From Methanosarcina sp. 2.H.T.1A.6 (GTDB lineage: Archaea > Halobacteriota > Methanosarcinia > Methanosarcinales > Methanosarcinaceae), in assembly GCF_000979455.1 (NCBI RefSeq), contig NZ_JJOY01000005.1:62001-126000 (forward strand): a DNA stretch of 64,000 nt, read 5' to 3'. The notes under the pieces are model-generated. The model ran no database searches. It saw nothing but the letters and a program-made list of their open reading frames with translations, and was not told where the DNA came from. Of this stretch, positions 37,510-44,749 are shown piece by piece. Each line of letters opens with the position of its first letter. Within the stretch, counting starts at the first letter, position 1. Made by a program: the position numbers and the translations under genes.

Positions 37510-38379
37510 ATGAGCCAAGTTTCTGGTACCAGTTCTTCGTTGCTTGACGCAATTTTCCTTTCTGAAAAAAGAAAGAACCTTCTTCTGCTGTTAAAAGAGG
37601 AGGGTCCTAAAAGCAGTGACGAGATCAAAAATGCATTTGATTTTCCCTGGAAGTCAATGATTCCCCAGATCAAAAAACTGGTTGATTTGGGTCTGGTTAT
37701 CCAGACAGATGGGGTATATTCTCTTTCTGAAATGGGGATAGTTATAGCCACAAATGCACAGTTTTTGCTAAACACCCTTAAGATATATGAGGAAAACAGG
37801 GATTTCTGGTCCGAACATGATTTGAGTTCAATTCCTTTTCATTTTCTCACAAGAATCGGAGAATTGGGGCAGTGTAAGGTCCTGAAACCCGATCTATCTC
37901 ATATATTCAAAGTTCAGGAAGATATTGTAAAATGTATGCTGGCCTCTTCCCGCATTATGGTATTTGTTTCTGCCATTCATCCAGCTTACCATCTGCTCTG
38001 TCTGGAATTAATTGAAATGGGTATTGATGTTACAATTATCCTTACGGAATCGGTTTTCGAGAGTATCCGGGACGAGTGCCTCTCTGATTCAGCCACACCT
38101 TTTAGTGACAGTTCGGTTCTTAACATGGCTCTTCCGGAATACAAGAAGAAGGTACAGCTTCTTTTGAACTGTGAAAATTCTCATTTTTTTGTATCTGAGG
38201 GCGAAGAAAAACCGATGATGTTGGTAGTAACCGATAAGGTCTTTGCGCTTTCTCTACTTGATAAAAATGAACGAATTGACCGTCAATACATTGTAAGTTT
38301 TGAGCCCGGTGCTCTAAAATGGGGAGAAGAACTTTTTATATATTACAAAAAGAATTCCAGGCAGGTTTTTTCTCTCTGA
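37510..38379 (+). CDS. Winged-helix regulator with DUF1724-like domain, Msr-type
   Basis: A 289-residue putative transcription factor. Residues 10-75 are an ArsR-like winged helix (SEKRKNLLLLLKEEGPKSSDEIKNAF, then IQTDGVYSLSEMG). Residues 130-289 form the effector domain seen in Methanosarcina Msr regulators of methyltransferase genes (ASSRIMVFVSAIHPAYH, FVSEGEEKPMMLVVTD, FEPGALKWGEELFIYY). The regulated genes are not evident. The nearest methyltransferase, at 38541, is a generic SAM enzyme. Confidence 0.75.
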   Translation: MSQVSGTSSSLLDAIFLSEKRKNLLLLLKEEGPKSSDEIKNAFDFPWKSMIPQIKKLVDLGLVIQTDGVYSLSEMGIVIATNAQFLLNTLKIYEENRDFWSEHDLSSIPFHFLTRIGELGQCKVLKPDLSHIFKVQEDIVKCMLASSRIMVFVSAIHPAYHLLCLELIEMGIDVTIILTESVFESIRDECLSDSATPFSDSSVLNMALPEYKKKVQLLLNCENSHFFVSEGEEKPMMLVVTDKVFALSLLDKNERIDRQYIVSFEPGALKWGEELFIYYKKNSRQVFSL

Positions 38380-38540
38380 GTTTTCTCGATTCGTTCTTTT
38401 TAAGGCTGGAACGTTTTTGAAACTCTGTTTTTTGATTTTGTTCTCCTGCCTTTAAAGAAGGTATAGCAGAAAGTCCTTCCGGGTTCGGCAGTCTTATGGA
38501 GTTCTTCTACCCCCTTTTCCCCGCCTGTCTTTCTTTGCCC

Positions 38541-39245
38541 TTATTTTCGCATTGTTACCAGGTACAGTTTTCTTGGGAGCTCGCCTTCTTCAAATTCTTC
38601 CAGCTCGAAGCTCCCGTAACCTTTTGCAAGGTGCTCAACCTTTTCTATGCTGAAAAAGTGCACTATAAAGCCACCTGCAATTTCGTACATGTCTTCTCCC
38701 CTGTGTTTTCCGGTCCCGTAATGGGCATCTCCGGTGTGCCTGGCTGTATAGATATTTATTCCACCTGGCTTGAGTACCCTTTTAATCTCCTTGCAGAGAA
38801 ATTCCAGTTCCTCTGTGGTCAGGGCCATGCAGTAAAGCATATGAGAATAGCACGCATCAAAAGTCCCATCTTCAAAAGGAAGAGGATTTCTTACATCATG
38901 CCTGAGGGCTGTAACATATTCCCCTAATCCCGCTTCTTCAGCTTTTTCTTTTATCGCTTTTGGCCCGCTTTCAGTATAATCGAGCGAATGGACTGAAAAA
39001 CCCCGGCTGGCAAAAAAGCAGGTATCTCTTCCCTGACCTCCTCCAAGTTCCAGGATTTTCTGTTTTCCTTCTTTTTCAAAAACAGATGTCGCTTTTCTGG
39101 CAGGATAACTTGGCTTGTCCCCAAATCTCGAGCAGGTGTTTGAAAACACTTTCTCCCAGTGAGGCTGCTGCTCGTTAAGGATTTCTTTTTCCGTGCCGTA
39201 TTCTACTTTTTCACTACCCGTGTCTTCCAGATTCATCTCATGCAC
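38541..39245 (-). CDS. SAM-dependent methyltransferase
   Basis: A 234-residue class I methyltransferase: motif I KILELGGGQGRDTCFFA (about 68-84), motif II HSLDYTESG, motif IV RHDVRNPLPFEDGTFDACYS and post-motif VLKPGGINIYTARH. GGGQGRDT recalls tellurite-resistance TehB-like and thiopurine methyltransferase relatives. It is convergent with the Msr-like regulator. The substrate is unknown. Confidence 0.8.
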   Translation of the reverse strand: MHEMNLEDTGSEKVEYGTEKEILNEQQPHWEKVFSNTCSRFGDKPSYPARKATSVFEKEGKQKILELGGGQGRDTCFFASRGFSVHSLDYTESGPKAIKEKAEEAGLGEYVTALRHDVRNPLPFEDGTFDACYSHMLYCMALTTEELEFLCKEIKRVLKPGGINIYTARHTGDAHYGTGKHRGEDMYEIAGGFIVHFFSIEKVEHLAKGYGSFELEEFEEGELPRKLYLVTMRK

Positions 39246-40341
39246 TTCCTTCTGGTTGAGTTCCCTTTGATCTTCATTATTACTATTTTATACGCGGACT
39301 TTTAATATAACTGTCTATTTTATTATCAAGTGGACAGAAAGCGAATAGGAAAGGGTTAATCTTCTACTAATCATTCTAATCAGAACGGCTTAAGGTATTC
39401 TCAACTAAAAAAGAGTGAATTGTTCTGAACTGAAAAAAGGATTCAGTTATAATGAACTAAATGATGGTTAAGTTATCCTGATAAAAAAAGTAAATCATTC
39501 AGGCTTTCGCGGATGTAAACCTATTCCTGATAAAAAAGATTTAATCATTCAGGCTTTCACGGACGTAAACCTATTTCTCACTACTACAGAATAAAATGAA
39601 ATGGAGGTTTGCCCGAGAGAAAATTTCTCCCTCGAGCGACATTTTATATTGGATATTGAAAACTGGTTTGGTTTTTGAGTTCTTTTTTAAAGGAGAAAAC
39701 TTTCTCACTCTTCATCTATGGCACTGACATACCTGGGAAATAAGAGCATGTAATTTTCCTGGTAAAACTTTCCATCTTTGCTGATATTGAGATTCCACAT
39801 TATCTCCGGTTCTCTAGTTATTCCTTTAGCTTGAATTTTCTTATTCCTCCCTGGTTCACCTCTCGGTTTTAAGAGTTTGTTCTTTTTTCTCTCCTGATGG
39901 ACATCTCCCGGGGCTGCACACTTCCCGGGATAAGCGCCAGCTGATTGCAGGTCTGTTTGCTTTGCAGGATAGAGGATTAATTTCTATCCACTTTAATTAA
40001 AACTCGAAAACTACGTAAGGGTATGGATTTGGGTAACAGGTCTTAGTTATGAAGATAATGAGCTCAAGCTATCTGGTTTTTATCTCTAACGTCCTGATTT
40101 GTGAGCCCTGTCCGGGCAAAGAAAAAATAAGGCTTTATATCCATTCATTTTTTGAGTCGGGAAGAACTAAATTTCTGTGTTTTCGGAACCAGACCCTCCA
40201 GGAAGTGGCTTTGCTTTCTTCCTCTCACGTACCCTTTATTTTTTCTTTCCCCAACAAAGGTTTCCATTTGGGCCGGCGTTCCAACTGGTGTTTCAACTGG
40301 TGGTTCTACAGGTGTTTCTACAGGTGTAATGCAGAGCCTAT
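39246..40341. other. 1.1-kb spacer
   Basis: No gene is supported. The stretch contains the 49/50-bp duplication at 39477-39575. Near 40268-40330 there are short GGTGTTTC(A/T)AC(A/T)GGTG repeats just past the iscU stop. Confidence 0.4.
39477..39575. repeat. 49/50-bp tandem duplication
   Basis: The units 39477-39525 and 39526-39575 differ at a few positions. Both run from CCTGATAAAAAA through AATCATTCAGGCTTTC to GTAAACCTATT. The copies sit in the spacer upstream of the methyltransferase gene. Confidence 0.85.
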
Positions 40342-41004
40342 TCAGGCTGTAAACACTACGTCCACTCTTTCCACATCCCACAAAGCTCCCAGTTTTTCCA
40401 TTACATCCTCTTTTATTGCCGAAGCAAACTGGTGGTCCGCAGGCAGGTCAACAACCACCCTTACTACTCCATCTTCGACACTCGTTTTAAGGATTAGATT
40501 CGTGCGGATAATGTCAAGACCGGTTAGTGGATTCATAACGTGCTTGAGCCTCCGCCGGATAACATCTTCAGTTGTAGGCTCTTTCTCAGTAACAAGCCCA
40601 TGCTTTTCCTCGTAGTCACGGATTGCAGCACGCAGGCCCTCAACTGCAAGCACGGAGCAGTGGGCTTTAATCGGAGGAAGCCCTCCCAGTTCTTCAGAAG
40701 CCTGTTTCCATGTTATTTTCTTTGCTTCATCCAGAGTTTTTCCCCGTGCAAGGTCTGTGATTACAGATCCTGTGGCAATATTTGAAGCACACCCGTAAGA
40801 TTCGAATTTTACATCTTCAATAACCTTTGTTTCAGGTTCTACTTTTATATATACGGCGACCATATCCCCACATGCCGGACTTCCTTCCAGGCCCTTTCCA
40901 TCAGGATTCTCTATTTTCCCTACATTATGCGGGTTCCTGAAATGCTCCAGCACTTTTTCGCTATAAGGAAACTTTATAGTCTCACCTTTCCTTTCTACTT
41001 TCAT
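40342..41004 (-). CDS. iscU: IscU/NifU-like Fe-S scaffold fused to a MIP18-like domain
   Basis: A 220-residue protein. Residues 10-140 are an IscU scaffold with the three cluster-binding cysteines: SPACGDM (Cys45), SYGCASN (Cys72) and KAHCSV (near 115). Residues 145-220 form a DUF59/MIP18-like domain (LKHVMNPLTGLDIIRTNLI), related to factors delivering clusters to targets. It is 77 bases downstream of the cysteine desulfurase. The fusion of scaffold and delivery domain is notable. GAGAGGAAG precedes the ATG. Confidence 0.88.
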   Translation of the reverse strand: MKVERKGETIKFPYSEKVLEHFRNPHNVGKIENPDGKGLEGSPACGDMVAVYIKVEPETKVIEDVKFESYGCASNIATGSVITDLARGKTLDEAKKITWKQASEELGGLPPIKAHCSVLAVEGLRAAIRDYEEKHGLVTEKEPTTEDVIRRRLKHVMNPLTGLDIIRTNLILKTSVEDGVVRVVVDLPADHQFASAIKEDVMEKLGALWDVERVDVVFTA

Positions 41005-41081
41005 CTTCCTCTCTCCCTTTCCTTTTCTTTTCCTGCCTGTTCCTGCCTTTTTTACGTGTTCTCTTTTCTCCTTCTTTCAGC

Positions 41082-42236
41082 TCATTTTTTCGCAAGCGGA
41101 CTTATTTCCCTGAGCCTTGCCACAATTTCACTCATGGCATCAATTGCCGAATCCGCATCCTCCATACGGTTGTAACGCCCGAAAGTAAAACGTACCGAGC
41201 CGTGAGCCCTCTCATGGTCTCCACCAATTCCTCTTATCACGTGACTGGCTTCAAGGGAGCGGGAAAAACAGGCCGAACCCGTGCTAACTGCAAATCCTCT
41301 CATATCCATATGCAGAGTTACGGATTCGCCCTCTACATAGTGGAAAGTCAGGTTTGCATTCTGAGGCAGACGTTTTTTGCGGTTTCCATTGAGGGTGACC
41401 TCCGAGATTTCGGAAAGGGCTCTATCAATTACCCGATTCCTCATAGCTTCGAGCTGCCGGTTTTCTTCTTCAGTTACAAGCTCCACAGCTGTTGCAAAAC
41501 CTGCGGCTCCGGGAATATTCTCCACGCCTGCTCTCATGTTAAATTCCTGAAAGCCCCCGTCCATGAATTTAGTTATGGGCGTGTCTTTCCGGACATAGAG
41601 TGCCCCTATTCCTCTGGGTCCGTGAATTGTATGGGCGGACAACGTCACCAGGTCTACGGGCAATTCCTTCACATTAAGGGGAAGCCGGGTAAAGCTGTGG
41701 GTAGCATCGGTATGCAGGAGCACGTCTTTTTCTTCACATATCTCAGAAATAGCCTTAAGGTCCTGGGCAGTCCCTATTTCCTGATTGGCGTACTGGATCG
41801 AGACAAGGGCGGTTTCTTTTGTAATTGCTTTTTTGAGCCCTTCAAGGTCTGCAAACCCTTCGGCATTCACATCCAGAAAAGTTACATCAAAGCCCTGCTT
41901 CTGGAGGGTTTTTGCCGTATTTAATACCGGAAAATCCTCTATCTTCGAGACGATAATATGCTTGCCTTTCTTTTCCCTAAGGGCCCAGGTTGCTCCTTTA
42001 AGCGCCATGTTGCTTGATTCCGTATCCCCTGAAGTGAACACAATTTCTTCGGAATCCGCACCAAGCCTTGAAGCTATACCTTCCCTGGAATTTTCCAGCC
42101 CCTCCTTTGCATCGATGCCCATAGAATAACCAAACTCAGACGTCGCTACTGCATAAGTATCAAAAAAGTAAGGCTTCATTGCTTCAAGCACCCTCTCATC
42201 CAGCCGGGTACATGCAGCATTGTCAAGATAAATCAT
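41082..42236 (-). CDS. iscS: Cysteine desulfurase (IscS/NifS)
   Basis: A 384-residue PLP enzyme that takes sulfur from cysteine for Fe-S cluster and thiolation pathways. IYLDNAACTR opens the protein. EIVFTSGDTESSNMALKG, LHTDATHSF and the PLP-lysine segment LVTLSAHTIHGPRG follow, with the catalytic cysteine loop at STGSACFSRS (about 325). SAHTIHGPRG differs from the usual SxHKxxGPxG: the expected PLP lysine appears as Thr, which should be re-read carefully. It lies between the DsrE-like gene and iscU on the same strand. Confidence 0.85.
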   Translation of the reverse strand: MIYLDNAACTRLDERVLEAMKPYFFDTYAVATSEFGYSMGIDAKEGLENSREGIASRLGADSEEIVFTSGDTESSNMALKGATWALREKKGKHIIVSKIEDFPVLNTAKTLQKQGFDVTFLDVNAEGFADLEGLKKAITKETALVSIQYANQEIGTAQDLKAISEICEEKDVLLHTDATHSFTRLPLNVKELPVDLVTLSAHTIHGPRGIGALYVRKDTPITKFMDGGFQEFNMRAGVENIPGAAGFATAVELVTEEENRQLEAMRNRVIDRALSEISEVTLNGNRKKRLPQNANLTFHYVEGESVTLHMDMRGFAVSTGSACFSRSLEASHVIRGIGGDHERAHGSVRFTFGRYNRMEDADSAIDAMSEIVARLREISPLAKK

Positions 42237-42387
42237 ATTTTCAAATATCTCTTCCCCCTCCTCAGATTAAACTCAATTTATATTGAGATTCGCAACCGAA
42301 ACGGACGTGATGAGGTTTAAGAATCGAAGCAAAACCCACAAGTTCCGGACTAAAATGACAATTCTAAATCCGGAAATCCTTTCTGGA

Positions 42388-42807
42388 TCAGATAAAGAGA
42401 GTTATGTTTGCATTTCTTGCTTCCTGGATATACGTGCCAACAGCTCCCCATTCGTCCACTAATTCCGTTCGAAGCTCTTCTTTTGTTATGCCCATTATCT
42501 CCATGGTCATTTCACAGGCTATGATCTTTCCGCCAAGTTCCTTGAAATCACTCATCAGCCTTTCAAGGGAAGCTACATTGGCTTTATCCATCCTCTTTTT
42601 GATCATCTGCCTGCCCATGCCCATCATATTCATTTTGGAAAGCGGCCCCTTTTCAAGTTCCCCTTTTTTAAGCCGCATGAGCCCCCAGAAAGTGAAGTAT
42701 ATGGAGGCTTCCATTCCCATTGCCAGGGCTCCGTTTCCTATTATGAGCGCACTGTATACCTTGTCCATATCCCCGCTATGCAGGACAATAACTGCTTTTT
42801 CCCCCAT
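42388..42807 (-). CDS. DsrE/DsrF-like sulfur-relay family protein
   Basis: A 139-residue protein starting VIVLHSGDMDKVYSALIIGN, with FFTFWGLM-type sequence (FTFWGLMRLKKG) and the conserved cysteine KIIACEMTMEIMG near residue 98. This is the peroxiredoxin-like DsrE subfamily usually encoded next to TusA. It is thought to carry persulfide sulfur. ATG 42807 is preferred to GTG 42813 because GGAG would overlap the GTG. It starts 19 bases after tusA ends. Confidence 0.8.
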   Translation of the reverse strand: MGEKAVIVLHSGDMDKVYSALIIGNGALAMGMEASIYFTFWGLMRLKKGELEKGPLSKMNMMGMGRQMIKKRMDKANVASLERLMSDFKELGGKIIACEMTMEIMGITKEELRTELVDEWGAVGTYIQEARNANITLFI

Positions 42808-42826
42808 TTCCACTCCTTTTCCGGGC

Positions 42827-43054
42827 TTACCTCCGGATCTTTATCTCCCACTCTTTTCCTCCCTCTTTGTCTTCGATCTCCAGCACCTTGAGTCCCATCG
42901 CCTCACATGCCATGGGAATCTCTTTTTTTGATGCCGGATGCGTGCCCTTTACTATTACAAGGTCTCCTGGAGAGGCTCTTTTGAATGCTTTTCTGCACTC
43001 TACCAGCGGGACCGGGCAGGTCTGCCCTCTAACATCTACTTCCAGCTCTGCCAC
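42827..43054 (-). CDS. tusA: TusA-like sulfur carrier protein
   Basis: A 75-residue SirA/TusA protein with the sulfur-carrying cysteine in DVRGQTCPVPLVE (Cys13), followed by FKRASPGDLVIVKG and a C-terminal strand. GTG 43054 has GGGGGT about 9 bases upstream. The TTG at 43069 would add five residues. As first gene of a run with dsrE, iscS and iscU it probably passes sulfur from the desulfurase to thiolation or cluster assembly. Confidence 0.85.
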   Translation of the reverse strand: MAELEVDVRGQTCPVPLVECRKAFKRASPGDLVIVKGTHPASKKEIPMACEAMGLKVLEIEDKEGGKEWEIKIRR

Positions 43055-43247
43055 TGTTCTTACCCCCAAAGTAAGAGAAATGGAAGGTTTCTAAAGATAA
43101 CTATGCCTTCTTCCCCTAAATTCACTATATTCCAAAAAATATATTATCGTTTCGTATTGAAAATATTATCCCGGAGCTGTCTCTTCTCTCTGGTTATTCA
43201 CCTGTCTTTTGCCGGTGTCATTTTTTACTTAAAGTTTTTCTTTTTCC

Positions 43248-43667
43248 TCACAGGGCTTTTCTTATCTTTTCCGCAACTTCTTCCAGATTGGTAGTATCGG
43301 GTTCAGTCCATACAATTGATTTTATTCCTCGTCCTCCATCCCCTTTTTTTCTTGGAATAACGTGTACATGTACATGGGGAACTTCCTGTCCTGCTACTTC
43401 CCCGTTATTTATGCCGACGTTCGATCCTTCTGCTGAAAATGCTTTCTCAACCGCAGCAGTAACTTTTCTTGCAGCTTCAAAAAGCAGGGCAATGTCTTCT
43501 GCATTCATATCCGTAAAATTGCTGAAATGTTTTTTAGGAGCAACGAGCGTATGCCCCTCGCTTGCCGGGTAAATGTCAAGAAATGCGTAAACGGCATCAT
43601 CCTCATATATCCTGTTTGAAGGGATTTCCCCTGATATTATCTTGCAAAAAAGGCAGTTTTCTGTCAT
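43248..43667 (-). CDS. HIT-family nucleotide hydrolase/transferase
   Basis: A 139-residue HINT-type protein. CLFCKIISGEIPS (zinc-type N-terminus), FLDIYPASEGHTLVAPKKH and the histidine triad QEVPHVHVHVIPR (about 97-109) are complete. It hydrolyses purine nucleoside phosphoramidates in characterised relatives. ATG 43667 follows GGGGAT; the frame upstream to 43700 is leader. Confidence 0.9.
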   Translation of the reverse strand: MTENCLFCKIISGEIPSNRIYEDDAVYAFLDIYPASEGHTLVAPKKHFSNFTDMNAEDIALLFEAARKVTAAVEKAFSAEGSNVGINNGEVAGQEVPHVHVHVIPRKKGDGGRGIKSIVWTEPDTTNLEEVAEKIRKAL

Positions 43668-43711
43668 ACGGTATCCCCATAAAGGTTTAGGAGGGTACAC
43701 TTATATCAGGA

Positions 43712-43767
43712 TTCTGTTATCAGAGTTCTGTTATCAGAGTTCTGTTATCAGAGTTCTGTTTTCAGGG
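43712..43767. repeat. 14-bp tandem repeat, 4 units
   Basis: TTCTGTTATCAGAG is repeated perfectly three times (43712-43753), and a fourth copy has two changes (43754-43767). It lies immediately upstream of the HIT gene, where its promoter would be expected. Confidence 0.9.
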
Positions 43768-43887
43768 TTCTGTTTCTTGAATAAGTTTTTATTACAATCC
43801 GGATGCCAACTCTATTTTATCTATTCTAAAGTTACCCTGGAATCCATTTTTTAGCCTCGAATCAGAATCCGGAAGATTAAAATCAAT

Positions 43888-44118
43888 ATGATCGGTTATA
43901 TTGCAGGTGCCCTGACAACTATAGCTTTTTCCCCTCCGCTTATAAACGCCCCGACAACGAAATCCACAAAAGATATATCTCTTCTAATGCTGCTTTGCTC
44001 GACTTCTTGCATGGTTCTCTGGCTGTTCTACTGAATCCAGGTAGACGATCCTGCAATAATTGCTGCAAACAGCGTCTCCGTTATACTGGCTTCATTCTCT
44101 TCCGGGACTCAAGCTTAA
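43888..44118 (+). pseudogene. SemiSWEET (MtN3-like) sugar transporter with internal stop
   Basis: ATG 43888 gives MIGYIAGALTTIAFSPPLIN, then TKSTKDISLLMLL and MVLWLFY. A TGA replaces the next codon, after which the same frame continues as PAIIAANSVSVILASF to TAA 44118. This is a complete 77-codon SemiSWEET layout (three TM helices). The normal PQ motif is changed to PP. One nonsense change and loss of the PQ motif suggest a recently inactivated gene. UGA is not a recoded codon known in Methanosarcina (pyrrolysine uses UAG). Confidence 0.7.
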
Positions 44119-44315
44119 AAATGAATTTACAGGTTTAGTCCTTGAGTTCTGCAAAAAAATTTGAGGGTATAATTATAAAAATTCCTTTCTTTGGAAGTGA
44201 CGTATAATGGTTCAGCTATATATTTAATATGAGGGCCAACTATATCCTTAATAATTATCAAATCAAATTTATATTAATTTCCGGTTCGACTTGCTTTAAC
44301 ATGGGGGTCTAAACA

Positions 44316-44672
44316 ATGGGTAGAACCATAAGTGGCGCATTAATAGGTATGGTCTGTACTATAATTTTTTATTTTATTCCGGTCGTAAACTCAGTAGCTC
44401 CTTTTCTGGGAGGCTTACTGGCGGGTTATTATGCAGACGGAGGCTTTGGAGGAGGGCTTAAGTCCGGATTCCTTATGACGGTTTTCATGATAATCCCTGG
44501 CTTTCTTCTTGGGGGAGTCCTTGTGACCGTTCTGCGGGATGCCCCTGTCCTTGGGGGGTTTGTAGCAGCCTCTACTTTCATAATTACAATAGTTATCATA
44601 GCTCATACCGCGATAACAGGCATTATTGGCTCTGTAGTCGGGGCTCTTCTGGCTGGAAGAAAACTGGTCTGA
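44316..44672 (+). CDS. DUF5518-like Gly-rich membrane protein
   Basis: A 118-residue protein with about four TM helices and small-residue packing motifs: ISGALIGMVCTIIFYFIP, APFLGGLLAGYYADGG, LMTVFMIIPGFLLGGVLV, ITGIIGSVVGALLAGR. The pattern matches DUF5518 proteins common in methanogens and haloarchaea, of unknown role. ATG 44316 follows GGGGGT. Confidence 0.7.
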   Translation: MGRTISGALIGMVCTIIFYFIPVVNSVAPFLGGLLAGYYADGGFGGGLKSGFLMTVFMIIPGFLLGGVLVTVLRDAPVLGGFVAASTFIITIVIIAHTAITGIIGSVVGALLAGRKLV

Positions 44673-44749
44673 AAATCGGTATGTTTAAGAGTTAAAAATC
44701 TGTCTCTTTTGAGCATAGAATAAATAGGGGTTGAAGAAAAGGAATCTTT

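Noticed and set aside
40049-40615. 188-codon plus-strand ORF over the iscU end
   Set aside because: It is antisense to the well-conserved IscU-MIP18 protein and has no family pattern of its own.
44032-44034. TGA in the SemiSWEET frame as selenocysteine
   Set aside because: Methanosarcina are not known to use selenocysteine, no SECIS-like hairpin was seen, and SemiSWEETs need no such residue.
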